DNA of 64,000 nucleotides from Sporosarcina sp. ZBG7A (GTDB taxonomy: Bacteria > Bacillota > Bacilli > Bacillales_A > Planococcaceae). Location of the stretch: positions 236,001 through 300,000 of the forward strand of contig NZ_JWIB01000010.1 in assembly GCF_000813425.1 (NCBI RefSeq), read 5' to 3'. Below the pieces are notes generated by a model that was not told the DNA's origin, did not search any database, and saw only the letters and a program-made list of their open reading frames with translations. Positions 53,660-62,629 of the stretch are shown here, piece by piece (position 1 is the first letter of the stretch; the number at the start of each line of letters is the position of its first letter). A program made the translations under genes and the position numbers.

Positions 53660-53704
53660 CGAAGAAGAAACGTAAACTATTTTAAATAGTAAAGGAGAAT
53701 TCAC

Positions 53705-56700
53705 ATGCATTTATCTAGAAAAAAGAAAAATTCTTTATTCGCAATACTGATGTCTTTGGTAATGTTAATTTCATTACTACCAACTAGCTTTATTGTACAA
53801 GCAGATGAAGTAAAAAAAGAAGCGAGTAAAAAAGTTAGTATCCCGGCAAAAGCAAAAGATAAGAAAGGTTATGAAATTTATCCAATTCCTCAAAGTATTG
53901 TATACAACAAAGGAAATCTTGACTTAGGTTCAGATATAAACGTTGTCTTTGAAAGTGGTTTAGATGAAGCAACAAAAAATCGTTTAAACGAAGTGTTAGC
54001 CATTAAGAATATTAACCATACAGTAGGTACAGAAATTCAAGAAGGAAAAACAAACGTTATTGTCGGGATCAACAACTCAGGCGAAATCGTTGATACGTAC
54101 TTCAATACAAAAGGGTTAGATGATGAGGCTCATTTCACAGAAAACGATTCTCATATCATATCTGTTCGTGATAATGTAATCGCTGTCTTAGGTAAAGATA
54201 CAGATTCTGCTTTCTACGGGATTACTACTTTAAAACTGATCTTTAAGCAATTAGAAGACTCTAATATTAAAAACCTATTAATTAAAGATTATTCAGATGG
54301 TCATTGGCGTGGATTCATCGAAGGATATTATGGTATTCCTTGGAGCAATGAAAACCGTAAGAGCTTAATGGAATTTGGTGGAGACTTTAAGATGAATGCT
54401 TACATCTTCGCACCAAAAGATGATGAGTATCACAGTCTTAAATGGAGAGAACCCTACCCAGCTGAAAAGTTAACTGAAATCAAAGATTTGGTTGAGGTTG
54501 GAGCTGCTTCAAAGAACAAATTCATTTGGACGATTCATCCATTCTTACACAATCCAATTCAATTTGAGGATGAAGCAAAATATCAAGAGGATTTAGCGAC
54601 AATCATTACTAAATTCGAGCAATTATACGATGTTGGTGTACGTCAATTTGGTGTACTTGGTGATGATGCGGCAGAAGGAGAAGCAGCAGACCAAGTAAGA
54701 TTAATGAATGATCTAGAAGAGTGGAGCGTAGCGAAAGGCGATGTTTATAGCTTTATCTTCGTCCCTAAGGTATATACAAAAGAGTCTGCAGGCGGCGATG
54801 TTCATAACGAATATTTGAATACAATTGGCCAAATGCCTAAATCCACTGAAATTATGTGGACAGGTGACGTTGTTCTTGGTGATGTAAATAAAGAAACGTT
54901 TGATTTCTTTGAAGAAGCAGTTGGCCGTGAAGCATTCATGTGGTTAAACTGGCCAGTTAATGATATTAACAATAAGAGGTTACTCATGGGGAAAGGTGAA
55001 ATGCTAGATCCTTCTGTTACCAATTTCCGCGGTATTGTAACGAACCCAATGCAAGAAGCTCAATCTTCAAAAGTAGCTCTATTTGCAATAGCAGACTACG
55101 GTTGGAATCGAGCAGGTTTCGACATGGACAAGAGCTGGGCGGATTCTTTCAAGTACATTGAACCAGATGCAGCAGAAGAGTTACACACATTTGCAAAACA
55201 TATGAGTGATCCAACTCCAAACTGGCATGGGTTAGCTTTAGAAGAGTCAGAAGAGTTAGCTCCATATATTAAAAATTTCACAAAAAAATTATTTGCTGGA
55301 AAGTCCATTAAAAAAGATAGCAAGTACCTTTTAAAAGAATATAGCAAGATTGTAGATGATACAAATAGCTTCGCACAAAAATCTGAAAATGAACTATTGA
55401 AAACAGAAATTAAAGGTTGGGTTGATTCTTTGAGAGATGAAGCCGAGTCAACAATTGCCTATATAAATGCAGCAGTAGCTTTCGAAAAAGGTAATTATGA
55501 TGAGGCCATGAAGTACTATGTTCAAGGTGAAGACGAATATACCGCTTCAAGATCTCACAGGGTTCCCGCAATCAATAATAGTCAAACTCGACCAGAACCA
55601 GGAACAAAATATTTAGTACCATTTATTAATGACTTATCAAGATTAATAAGCGAAAAGTTCAATCAAAAAAATAATCCAGATACTAATGGATTAATACTCT
55701 TCCCTTACACAAACATGGGACCAAACTTATATTGGGGACATATTCAAAATATCGTAGATGGTGGGACTGATCGATTATCAACGATGTGGGTACGCCGAGG
55801 CGCTAAGGCAGATGACTATGTTGCGGTAGAATTAAATAAAGTAACTAACGTTAATAGCATTACTTTTGAACAGGGTGAGCCAGGTGCTGGTGACTCATTT
55901 AACTATGTTAAATTCCAATATTCCATGAACGGGAAAAAGTGGAAAGACATAGATGGAAAAGCATATGGGCCAAATACTCAAAAAATCGTTATCGATGACT
56001 TACATGTAAAAGCGAAACATATAAGAGTAATTCCAACAGGTGAACTTAAGAATAACTGGATATCTGTTCGTGAATTATCCATCAACAAGGATAATGCGGA
56101 TCACATAAAGAGAAATGTATATACAAACGTTAAAAAATTAGCAGCAAACCAAGTAGATATCTTCCCATCTAACGCGACACTTGAGAATCTAAAAGGTATT
56201 AAATTAGCTAAAGGTCAATATGTTGGCATCGAACTTAACAAAATTAAAGAATTAACATCAATCATAGCTGATGTTACAAACAATGAACAATTAACAGTAG
56301 AAGCATCCATCAATAGTGTTGAATGGACTGAAGTAACGGATTTAACAAAAGTGAGAAGTGCAAATTATGTTCGTTTGATTAACAACACAAAACGTGCAGT
56401 TACATTGGATATTAAAAATTTAGAAATACAATATTCCAATAATGATGTTACATTTGAGGTTAGTCCAGCTGCTGAAGCTAATTTTGAAGCAGCTAACGTC
56501 ATCGACGGCAAATTAAGCACAGCATTTAAACCAGATGTAAATGCACCGAAGAAAGGCAGCCTGGTCTATAAACTTTCTGATAGAACCGATATCAATAAGT
56601 TTACTGTAAACCAAAACCCTTCCACTATTTCAAATGCAGTGGTTTCAATAAGAACTGAAAAGGGCTGGTCTGAAGTTGGTACGCTAGCCAAATCTGAGAA

Positions 56701-56815
56701 TGTATTTAGAACAGTTAAATCTAAAAATGTATTTGAAATCAAGATTGAATGGGATGGTGTTGCACCAACACTTCATGAAATCGGTCTTTCTTCAGGTAAG
56801 AAGAAAGGCAAGTAA
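53705..56815 (+). CDS. Secreted GH84 beta-N-acetylglucosaminidase, shorter paralogue
   Basis: A 1036-residue exported enzyme. It has a signal peptide (1-33, ending SFIVQA), an N-terminal GH20b-like domain (YEIYPIPQSIVYNKGNLDLG), and a GH84 barrel with WRGFIEGYYGIPWS (201-214) and the catalytic pair in FGVLGDDAA (Asp320-Asp321). C-terminal discoidin/CBM32-like modules follow. It aligns along its length with the first two-thirds of the 1609-residue enzyme at 18223-23052 but lacks the FIVAR-like, Ig-like and Lys-Asp tail regions. It cleaves terminal GlcNAc from glycans. ATG 53705 follows AAAGGAGAATT. The paralogues are 30 kb apart and on opposite strands. This gene is clearly more AT-rich. Confidence 0.9.
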   Translation: MHLSRKKKNSLFAILMSLVMLISLLPTSFIVQADEVKKEASKKVSIPAKAKDKKGYEIYPIPQSIVYNKGNLDLGSDINVVFESGLDEATKNRLNEVLAIKNINHTVGTEIQEGKTNVIVGINNSGEIVDTYFNTKGLDDEAHFTENDSHIISVRDNVIAVLGKDTDSAFYGITTLKLIFKQLEDSNIKNLLIKDYSDGHWRGFIEGYYGIPWSNENRKSLMEFGGDFKMNAYIFAPKDDEYHSLKWREPYPAEKLTEIKDLVEVGAASKNKFIWTIHPFLHNPIQFEDEAKYQEDLATIITKFEQLYDVGVRQFGVLGDDAAEGEAADQVRLMNDLEEWSVAKGDVYSFIFVPKVYTKESAGGDVHNEYLNTIGQMPKSTEIMWTGDVVLGDVNKETFDFFEEAVGREAFMWLNWPVNDINNKRLLMGKGEMLDPSVTNFRGIVTNPMQEAQSSKVALFAIADYGWNRAGFDMDKSWADSFKYIEPDAAEELHTFAKHMSDPTPNWHGLALEESEELAPYIKNFTKKLFAGKSIKKDSKYLLKEYSKIVDDTNSFAQKSENELLKTEIKGWVDSLRDEAESTIAYINAAVAFEKGNYDEAMKYYVQGEDEYTASRSHRVPAINNSQTRPEPGTKYLVPFINDLSRLISEKFNQKNNPDTNGLILFPYTNMGPNLYWGHIQNIVDGGTDRLSTMWVRRGAKADDYVAVELNKVTNVNSITFEQGEPGAGDSFNYVKFQYSMNGKKWKDIDGKAYGPNTQKIVIDDLHVKAKHIRVIPTGELKNNWISVRELSINKDNADHIKRNVYTNVKKLAANQVDIFPSNATLENLKGIKLAKGQYVGIELNKIKELTSIIADVTNNEQLTVEASINSVEWTEVTDLTKVRSANYVRLINNTKRAVTLDIKNLEIQYSNNDVTFEVSPAAEANFEAANVIDGKLSTAFKPDVNAPKKGSLVYKLSDRTDINKFTVNQNPSTISNAVVSIRTEKGWSEVGTLAKSENVFRTVKSKNVFEIKIEWDGVAPTLHEIGLSSGKKKGK

Positions 56816-56846
56816 ATAAACATGTATTAGTTATATTGTGAAGATG

Positions 56847-56957
56847 TTACCTGTGTACAACGCAACTCCAGCAACAAGAAGCCCTGCCTGTGTACGACGC
56901 AACTCCAGCACAATTCCAAATTGTGTCTGAATTGTGCGGTGCACAGGCAGGGCTTTT
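56847..56957 (+). repeat. Main palindromic repeat: left arm followed by a full copy
   Basis: The left arm TACCTGTGTACAACGCAACT appears alone and then again in a full unit: GCCCTGCCTGTGTACGACGC, then ATTGTGTCTGAATTGTGCGG and GTGCACAGGCAGGGCTTTT. Here the stem extends to GCCCTGCCTGTG/CACAGGCAGGGC plus a T-run, a good terminator for the GH84 gene. Confidence 0.85.
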
Positions 56958-56966
56958 CTATATATC

Positions 56967-57083
56967 TTAAGCCTCTTCAAGTTTAGCAAGCGGTTTATTG
57001 TACTGCTCTGCCGAATTATCCTTCAACTGCTTTTCCCCTGATATTAACGTATGTCTAATTTTAAGATAATCAATAAACTCCAT
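56967..57083 (-). pseudogene. Short coding fragment between two palindromic repeats
   Basis: A 38-codon frame reading MEFIDYLKIRHTLISGEKQL, then DNSAEQYNKPLAKLEEA. It has normal protein character but no ribosome site, and full repeats stand 10 and 22 bases away on the two sides. It is most likely a remnant of a longer gene. I cannot name the family. Confidence 0.4.
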
Positions 57084-57104
57084 TAACAGCGTTGCCTGAA
57101 CAGC

Positions 57105-57182
57105 ATTGCCTGTGCACGACATAAATTTAGAGCAATTCTGAATAGCGTTCAAGTTGTGCCGTGCACAGGCAAGGCTTTTTTA
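57105..57182 (+). repeat. Main palindromic repeat, full-length copy
   Basis: ATTGCCTGTGCACGACATAA (left), CAATTCTGAATAGCGTTCAA (centre) and GTGCCGTGCACAGGCAAGGC (right), followed by TTTTTT. The outer 11-base arms pair perfectly. Confidence 0.85.
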
Positions 57183-57217
57183 AAAAAACACGATAACTTG
57201 GTACATAGACACCTTTT

Positions 57218-58102
57218 TTACTTGGTCTTTTGCACTCGATGCACTATATCAATAAACAAATCAATAATTGGGGACCTTGCTTCCCTATTCCAAGCAATGC
57301 AATTTTTCATTGTGGCATCACAATTTTTTATCGGAAGAAAAATCACATCTGCTCTACTGAAGTAACTGAGCATCTCTGGAACAATTGCAATCCCCATGTT
57401 CGCTGCAATCAAGGGAATAATCGTTTGCAGTTCATGGGTTTTCTTGCGTATATGAGGGTTAAAACCGGCATTGCTACAAATGTTGATGATTGCATCATAG
57501 TAGGCTGGCCCTATTTCACGAGGTGTCATGATATAGTTCTCATCCTTCAACTTTATCAAATCAACTCCGTCTTCTTCTTGGGCAAGGGGGTGATTTGCGG
57601 GGAGAACTACTCTATACGGGTATTCAGCTACAACTCTGGACTCAATGGTTTTTGTTTCAATAGGTCCCGGTAGAATTCCAATATGAATTTCATTTTTATC
57701 CAAAGCTATTAACTGCTCAGCTGTCGGCATCTGTTCCAACTGGATCTGGACATCGGGATATTCTGTTTCATAGATTTTGAGTATTTTTGTCAGTGTGTAA
57801 TAATCTGGTCCAAATCCGATTTTTAACGCCCCAAACATGCCACTATCTATTAACTTCACGTTTTCGACGACTCCATTCAATGTAAAATTCATTTTTGTGG
57901 CCTCACGATAAAAGTACCTTCCGGCTTCGGTCAATGATACCTTTCTTTTTGTCCGGTGAAGCAATTCCACTTCTAAGTATTCTTCAAGCTTTTTTATCTG
58001 TTGACTTAACGGTGGCTGACTCATGCCAAGCTTCTTTGCAGCCTTTCCAAAATGTAGCTCCTCTGCGACAGCTATAAAATACATAAGTTGACGAAATTCC
58101 AT
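57218..58102 (-). CDS. LysR-family transcriptional regulator
   Basis: A 294-residue LysR-type regulator. The helix-turn-helix is at residues 1-60 (MEFRQLMYFIAVAEELHFGK, then LGMSQPPLSQQIKKLEEYLE), followed by a PBP2-type effector domain with an extended FGPDYYTLTKIL/IGILPGPIETK pattern. ATG 58102 has GGAGGG five bases upstream; an in-frame start at 58129 is less well placed. It is divergent from the symporter/M24 operon and is presumably its regulator, with a T-N11-A site between them. Confidence 0.87.
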   Translation of the reverse strand: MEFRQLMYFIAVAEELHFGKAAKKLGMSQPPLSQQIKKLEEYLEVELLHRTKRKVSLTEAGRYFYREATKMNFTLNGVVENVKLIDSGMFGALKIGFGPDYYTLTKILKIYETEYPDVQIQLEQMPTAEQLIALDKNEIHIGILPGPIETKTIESRVVAEYPYRVVLPANHPLAQEEDGVDLIKLKDENYIMTPREIGPAYYDAIINICSNAGFNPHIRKKTHELQTIIPLIAANMGIAIVPEMLSYFSRADVIFLPIKNCDATMKNCIAWNREARSPIIDLFIDIVHRVQKTK

Positions 58103-58151
58103 AATACCCTCCATAAAGTCGTTTTTCATATTAGTAGCACCTTAAAATCGT

Positions 58152-58166
58152 ATTGGTAATATCAAT
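58152..58166. promoter_or_regulatory. LysR-type T-N11-A binding site
   Basis: ATTGGTAATATCAAT is a dyad with the T-N11-A spacing typical of LysR regulators. It is centred between the divergent LysR and symporter genes, 75 bases before the symporter ATG. Confidence 0.6.
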
Positions 58167-58241
58167 CAGTATACGCTAAGCTGAGTTTTAGGAATAGTCT
58201 GTAATCATGAAAATGTTAAGCATACAAAAGGGGGAATCCGA

Positions 58242-59639
58242 ATGGGAATGGAATTTAATCCGAACTTGTTATGGTATGTCATTGGTTATGGAGTATTTAT
58301 GATTATCTTGGGGCTTGTTTATTCAAAAAAAGTATCTACAAGTGATGATTTCATCTTGGCAGGAAAGTCATTGGGGCCTGTCGTATTGATGGGTACATTA
58401 TTAGCAACGTGGGTCGGTAGCGGAACGGTTACTGGGGGACCTAACTCCATTGCTTATTCATATGGATTATGGCCGGCTATCGGATATGTCTTGCCATCTT
58501 TGATCGGCATCATCGTGTTATTTCTGATATCTTCTAAAATCAGGAATTATGGAAAATATACGATATCAGAAATATTGGAAGTGAAGTATGGGAAATTTGC
58601 CAGTATGGTAGCAGCAGTCATTATTATTTTGGCGTATGTCGGTATCGTTTCCTATCAATTTAAAGGAATTGGTTTTATATTGCATGTCTCTACTGGTGTT
58701 TCCGTTGAAACAGGCACAATTATAGGTGCAGTCCTCGTCATCTTCCTGGCGACTATAGGCGGATTGATGTCTGTTGCCCCAACTGATGCTTTTAGTGCAT
58801 TTTTAATTTTGATTGGTTTAATAGTTGCTGTTCCCTTAGTAATCTCAGTTGGTGGTGGTTGGAGTGAAATTACAGCGGCAGTTCCTAGCGTAAACTTAAG
58901 TCTAATAGGCAGTCTGACACCATTACAATTTCTAGGTTTTTATATCCCTGTTCTGTTCCTTTTACTGGGCGATCAAAATATGTATCAGCGTATATCTGCT
59001 TCAAAAAGTGATCAGACAACAAAAATCGGGACAACGGGATGGATAATCGGGATGCTCATCTCTACACCCCTTGTTGCCATCATAGCTTTCAGTGCACGAG
59101 CGATTTTTCCAGACATCGATCCTGGCATGGCTTTAATTGCGACTACTCTGGTTATCCCGACATTTATAGGTGGATTATTGATATCCGCGGTTACTGCATT
59201 CATCGTTACCACTGGCAATTCATATTTGCTATCCGCTTCCACTAACGTCACTTACGACATTTATGGAAAATACATTAACAAGAATGCTACGGATAAACAA
59301 AAATTGATGTTCACAAAGATTTTGATTCCAGTACTAGGATTAATTGCATTCGTGTTAACAACTTTCTTCCCGTCCGTCCTGGCTATTCAAATGTATTCCT
59401 ATACGGTTTATGGTGCTGGTATTACACCCGCATTGCTTGCTGTTTTCATCTGGCCCAGCGTCACCAAACAAGCTGGTATCTCTTCTATGATTCTTGGTGT
59501 TGTTACAACATTATCCTGGGAGTTCATGGGCAATCCATTCGGCATAAACAGTGCCTTGATTTCAATTCCAGTTGCCATTTTAGCACTTATAATTGTAACA
59601 TTGACGACAAAAAACACATTGAAGCCTTCATCTATTTAA
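58242..59639 (+). CDS. Sodium:solute symporter (SSS family)
   Basis: A 465-residue membrane carrier with about thirteen hydrophobic segments. TSDDFILAGKSLGPVVLMGT and LLATWVGSGTVTGGPNSIAYSYG match the sodium/solute symporter family, as does GDQNMYQRISASKS. It takes up a small organic solute with Na+. The next gene, an M24-fold hydrolase, starts 22 bases downstream and probably acts on the imported compound. ATG 58242 follows GGGGGAATCC. The substrate is unknown; creatine-, ectoine- or dipeptide-like compounds fit the pairing. Confidence 0.87.
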   Translation: MGMEFNPNLLWYVIGYGVFMIILGLVYSKKVSTSDDFILAGKSLGPVVLMGTLLATWVGSGTVTGGPNSIAYSYGLWPAIGYVLPSLIGIIVLFLISSKIRNYGKYTISEILEVKYGKFASMVAAVIIILAYVGIVSYQFKGIGFILHVSTGVSVETGTIIGAVLVIFLATIGGLMSVAPTDAFSAFLILIGLIVAVPLVISVGGGWSEITAAVPSVNLSLIGSLTPLQFLGFYIPVLFLLLGDQNMYQRISASKSDQTTKIGTTGWIIGMLISTPLVAIIAFSARAIFPDIDPGMALIATTLVIPTFIGGLLISAVTAFIVTTGNSYLLSASTNVTYDIYGKYINKNATDKQKLMFTKILIPVLGLIAFVLTTFFPSVLAIQMYSYTVYGAGITPALLAVFIWPSVTKQAGISSMILGVVTTLSWEFMGNPFGINSALISIPVAILALIIVTLTTKNTLKPSSI

Positions 59640-59661
59640 TTACACTAGAGAGGAAGATTAC

Positions 59662-60792
59662 ATGATTACGAATAGAATACAGAAGCTTAGAGAGAACTTT
59701 ACGAGTATTGGCATCGACGCAGCCATCATAATGAATTTTGAAAACCAATTTTATTTTTCAGGTTTGAAAGCCATTACTTACTCGCGCCCCATTGTGCTCG
59801 GTATTGATGATAAAGAAACCCACCTGATCATCCCTTCACTGGAAGAGGAGCATGCAAAAGACAAAACGTCCATTAAGAAACTATACGTTTATCATGAAAC
59901 AAAACTCGAATCCTTTAATGGCGAGTCCTATTTGGATTACTTTAAGAAGATGATAGCCGATTTTCCAGCGAATGGACTTATTGGAGTTGAGTATTCATCA
60001 TGTCCAGTCATACTGAGGAATATCCTGACTGACAATGGTTTTACTTTAGTCAATTTGGATGCGTATATAGCGGAAATGCGATTCATTAAAGACGACGAAG
60101 AATTGGAGCTTATCAGAGAATCGGGTCGATTAGTCAGCTTGGCTTTGAAAAACTCCTTACAACATGGTGCGGAAGGCATTACGGAAATCGAACTGGATCA
60201 GTTCGGTAACACCGCTCTTTTCAAAGAAGTTGCGAGGACGCATCCTGATTCAACATTAGATTTCTTCGCAATGTCTCCATCGGGCGTAAAAAGAACAAAT
60301 ATGCCCCATGTATTTTCAAACACTAGGGTGTTGGAGAAGAATGACATTATCATTCATAGCAGACAAGTCGGTTTCAATGGCTATCGGGCAGAATGCGAGA
60401 GAACATTCTTCATTGGAGAACCTACCGCTGAACAAAGAAAAGTTTTTACGGTTGCTGTAGAAGCTCAATCCGAAGCACTAAAACACATTAAAGTAGGCAT
60501 GAAGGCAAGCGAAGTGAACGAAATTGCCCGAGTTATTATCGCAGATGCAGGATTGGAGCAGTATATGAATCATAGAACAGGGCATGGTATTGGAATTGGT
60601 TTACATGAAGAACCTTCTCTCCGTTTCGATAATGAACTGATTTTAAAAGAAGGGATGGTTTTCTGTGTGGAGCCCGGTATCTACGTACCGGACGTGGGAG
60701 GTTTCAGACATTCTGATACCGTCATATTGACGAATGAAGGAACTGAGCTGATTACAGAGTTTGCAGGCTCACTTGATGAATTGATATTTTAA
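59662..60792 (+). CDS. M24 (pita-bread fold) hydrolase lacking canonical metal ligands, creatinase/ectoine-hydrolase-like
   Basis: A 376-residue protein with an N-terminal creatinase-like domain (1-135) and a C-terminal M24 domain. In Xaa-Pro peptidases five residues (Asp, Asp, His, Glu, Glu) bind two metals. Here the equivalent positions read Ser233, Glu244 (GYRAECERTFF), His308 (RTGHGIGIG), Glu338 (VEPGIY) and Ser351 (GFRHSDTV), so three of five are replaced. The GYxxxxERTxF wording resembles creatinase and other metal-free C-N hydrolases of this fold. It is therefore more likely an amidohydrolase for a small compound imported by the symporter before it than a true dipeptidase. ATG 59662 follows AGAGAGGAAG. 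Confidence 0.85.
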   Translation: MITNRIQKLRENFTSIGIDAAIIMNFENQFYFSGLKAITYSRPIVLGIDDKETHLIIPSLEEEHAKDKTSIKKLYVYHETKLESFNGESYLDYFKKMIADFPANGLIGVEYSSCPVILRNILTDNGFTLVNLDAYIAEMRFIKDDEELELIRESGRLVSLALKNSLQHGAEGITEIELDQFGNTALFKEVARTHPDSTLDFFAMSPSGVKRTNMPHVFSNTRVLEKNDIIIHSRQVGFNGYRAECERTFFIGEPTAEQRKVFTVAVEAQSEALKHIKVGMKASEVNEIARVIIADAGLEQYMNHRTGHGIGIGLHEEPSLRFDNELILKEGMVFCVEPGIYVPDVGGFRHSDTVILTNEGTELITEFAGSLDELIF

Positions 60793-61228
60793 GGTTAGTT
60801 TGGTTGCAAACATCTTAATTTTGAGACGAATCCACAAGGTTAATGTATCGTGCACGGACAATGATTGTAAGTGTTTTTAGTTGTGTGCTACACATCCAAG
60901 ATTTCTCCAATTTAGCTGCTACTAAATATTGCATTCCTATATTTTTTATGTAAAAAACACAAATGTCTCCTAGCGTATTGTATAGCTAGGAGACATCTAT
61001 ATAGGTGCTACCACTAGATTGTCAGAATAGTATCCTGATTGTTTAGTGCATAGCGTTTTTGCAGACACCCGCGACGATTATCTGAATTGAATCACATAAA
61101 GATCGTGGCTATAATCGCTGTAGATGATTAATTAAGCCATCTAACCAATCGTTCGGTTAGAGGGCTTTTAGGTAGTTCACGGAACTTTGATTAACTTGTG
61201 TGACCGCACAGGCAACGCTCACTTTTTC
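60793..61228. other. Repeat-rich intergenic region
   Basis: About 435 bases: a left-arm fragment near 60849 (TCGTGCACGGACAATG), the composite hairpin-repeat element at 60942-61060 and a degenerate right half near 61186-61226 (GTGTGACCGCACAGGC). No gene is apparent. Confidence 0.6.
60942..61060 (+). repeat. Composite element: hairpin plus right half of the main repeat
   Basis: GTCTCCTAGC/GCTAGGAGAC forms the hairpin, followed by CTACCACTAGATTGTCAGAA and GTTTAGTGCATAGCGTTTTT. It is homologous over more than 100 bases to the element at 35806-35915. The stem sequences differ but stay complementary, which suggests conservation of structure. Confidence 0.7.
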
Positions 61229-61459
61229 TCATTTAGATTCTAATTGTCTTCTTCTGTTACTTGAAAACTCATCTGATACTTCAAAAGTATAACTTGCACC
61301 CTTGTAGCTCCAAATATCTCCATAGCAGTAACCATTCTGAATAGCATTAAATCGCTTAAAGCGATCACCCGTATACTGTTGTAAGTAACGCCCTGCATCC
61401 TGGATACTTTCACATTCCTTCAACAGCTCACCATTTTTAAAAATTCTAACTGAAATCAT
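61229..61459 (-). CDS. Small hypothetical protein, NUMOD1-like
   Basis: A 76-residue protein. VRIFKNGELLKECESIQDAG, then RFNAIQNGYCYGDIWSYKG resembles the NUMOD1-type DNA-binding pattern in which a short 'SI.EA' helix precedes a conserved tryptophan, but the match is loose. ATG 61459 has AAGGTGA five bases upstream, which supports real translation. Neighbouring DNA is repeat-rich on both sides. The function is unknown. Confidence 0.55.
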   Translation of the reverse strand: MISVRIFKNGELLKECESIQDAGRYLQQYTGDRFKRFNAIQNGYCYGDIWSYKGASYTFEVSDEFSSNRRRQLESK

Positions 61460-61510
61460 CTAATCACCTTACTTGTTTGTTATTATGATCGCTACTACTC
61501 CTCATATATT

Positions 61511-61550
61511 AACACTCTATTAAATAATTGTTTGGTGCACAGGCATTTTT
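61511..61550 (+). repeat. Main palindromic repeat, right-end fragment
   Basis: AATTGTTTGGTGCACAGGC followed by ATTTTT. Only the outer right arm and T-run remain. Confidence 0.6.
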
Positions 61551-61590
61551 AACTTAAACTAAAGAATTTTTTCGCAATATAGCTGCAATC

Positions 61591-62166
61591 TTACGGCTTC
61601 AAGTTATTAGAAGTACTATTGTCAGGATTGCTGCGGTCATATCCATCAGATCCACCACGATGATATCCTTGAACCTCTGTTCCATCAGAGCGAGTATAAC
61701 TTTCCACAGGATGAGGTTCGACATGGTGAATACCGTCATCTGTATTCACTGTAGGTTCGACATGGTCATCATCTTCCTCAATTATTGGTGGATTCATCAT
61801 ATCCTCTTCCCCGATTGGAGTCTCAAGAAAAATAAAAACCGATGATCCAATATAAAATGTTATCGCTATCCCCAAACTTAAAGTAATAATACGAGCTACA
61901 AGTTTTTGAATTAGATAAAAAGGATAAATCCGGGTACAGTTTCTAACGTTTAGCTTTGCTATTTGGAGTAATTCTACTTGTTTGTTCGAACGTAGCTTTA
62001 TAAAGAAATGTTTTTGACACAGCATATTGTATTCCTTCTGTACTTTAGCTTCTACCTTAAAATAAGGTACCGCTAATAAGAGCGATGCACCGAGAGATAA
62101 AATAAACAAAACACCTGCTCCAACGTATATTTGTTGATACCACATAGAGTTGTTCCATAAATTCAT
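61591..62166 (-). CDS. Hypothetical membrane protein, possibly 5'-truncated
   Basis: About 191 residues from ATG 62166. Two hydrophobic segments are visible (YVGAGVLFILSLGASLLLAV and ITLSLGIAITFYIGSSVFIF), followed by an acidic, histidine-containing tail (EEDDDHVEPTVNTDDGIHHV). The frame stays open to the right as far as 62544, but that extension translates a main-family repeat at 62229-62268 and has no ribosome site. Residues just before the ATG (GLDEIEAV) look like real protein, so the original start may have been further right and lost. The family is not recognised. Confidence 0.55.
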   Translation of the reverse strand: MNLWNNSMWYQQIYVGAGVLFILSLGASLLLAVPYFKVEAKVQKEYNMLCQKHFFIKLRSNKQVELLQIAKLNVRNCTRIYPFYLIQKLVARIITLSLGIAITFYIGSSVFIFLETPIGEEDMMNPPIIEEDDDHVEPTVNTDDGIHHVEPHPVESYTRSDGTEVQGYHRGGSDGYDRSNPDNSTSNNLKP

Positions 62167-62228
62167 TACCGCTTCGATTTCGTCCAACCCCTTAATAATC
62201 CTATACAAGTTATGTGTACCATTTAAAT

Positions 62229-62268
62229 TATTAAACTCTATAATTGTACGGTGCACAGGCAAGCATTT
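62229..62268 (+). repeat. Main palindromic repeat, right half
   Basis: ACTCTATAATTGTACGGTGC, then ACAGGCAAGC. It lies inside the open frame upstream of the membrane-protein gene. Confidence 0.7.
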
Positions 62269-62580
62269 CAAAACAATGTTTACTTGCATAATTTCTATTG
62301 TTGAGTGATAAGTATGTAATATTAAACTATTAAAAGGATGATGATTTGAAAGCCAAACCTTAGTGTTTGATAGCTGCTGTTTGTATAGGTATAGCAATTT
62401 GTACATTGGTGAATATATTTCTAGGCTAAGTAGTTTGTAGCACTTGTAACTCTCTCTATATAAATGATAACAAAATGGTGTACAAGCATGCTTTTCCGCA
62501 AAATAGTGTGACAAATAACGGATTAGAAGACAATAATAAGCCAAATAGATTTGAAGAAATCTGATGAACAGATATTTATG

Positions 62581-62625
62581 TTATCAGATTAGTGTCTGAT
62601 CTGTACAGTTCACAGTGTTATTTTT
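62581..62625 (+). repeat. Main palindromic repeat, right half (TCAGA subtype)
   Basis: TTATCAGATTAGTGTCTGAT, then CTGTACAGTTCACAGTGTTA and TTTTT. It directly adjoins the glycosylase remnant. Confidence 0.7.
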
Positions 62626-62629
62626 CGTT

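Larger units (their letters stand above)
53050..53704. other. Repeat cluster upstream of the second GH84 gene
   Basis: About 650 bases holding four main-family copies (53303-53369, 53419-53476, 53556-53596, 53592-53659) and a short broken coding fragment (53134-53298). The last copy lies 45 bases before the GH84 start, close to where its promoter should be. Confidence 0.65.
56816..57217. other. Repeat cluster with an enclosed gene fragment
   Basis: About 400 bases: a half copy of the main repeat (56847-56877), a full copy (56881-56957), a short coding fragment (56967-57083) and another full copy (57105-57182). Confidence 0.65.

Noticed and set aside
53303..57182. CRISPR array
   Set aside because: The palindromic repeats are irregularly spaced by hundreds of bases, vary in length and have no uniform unique spacers. 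No cas-like gene is nearby.
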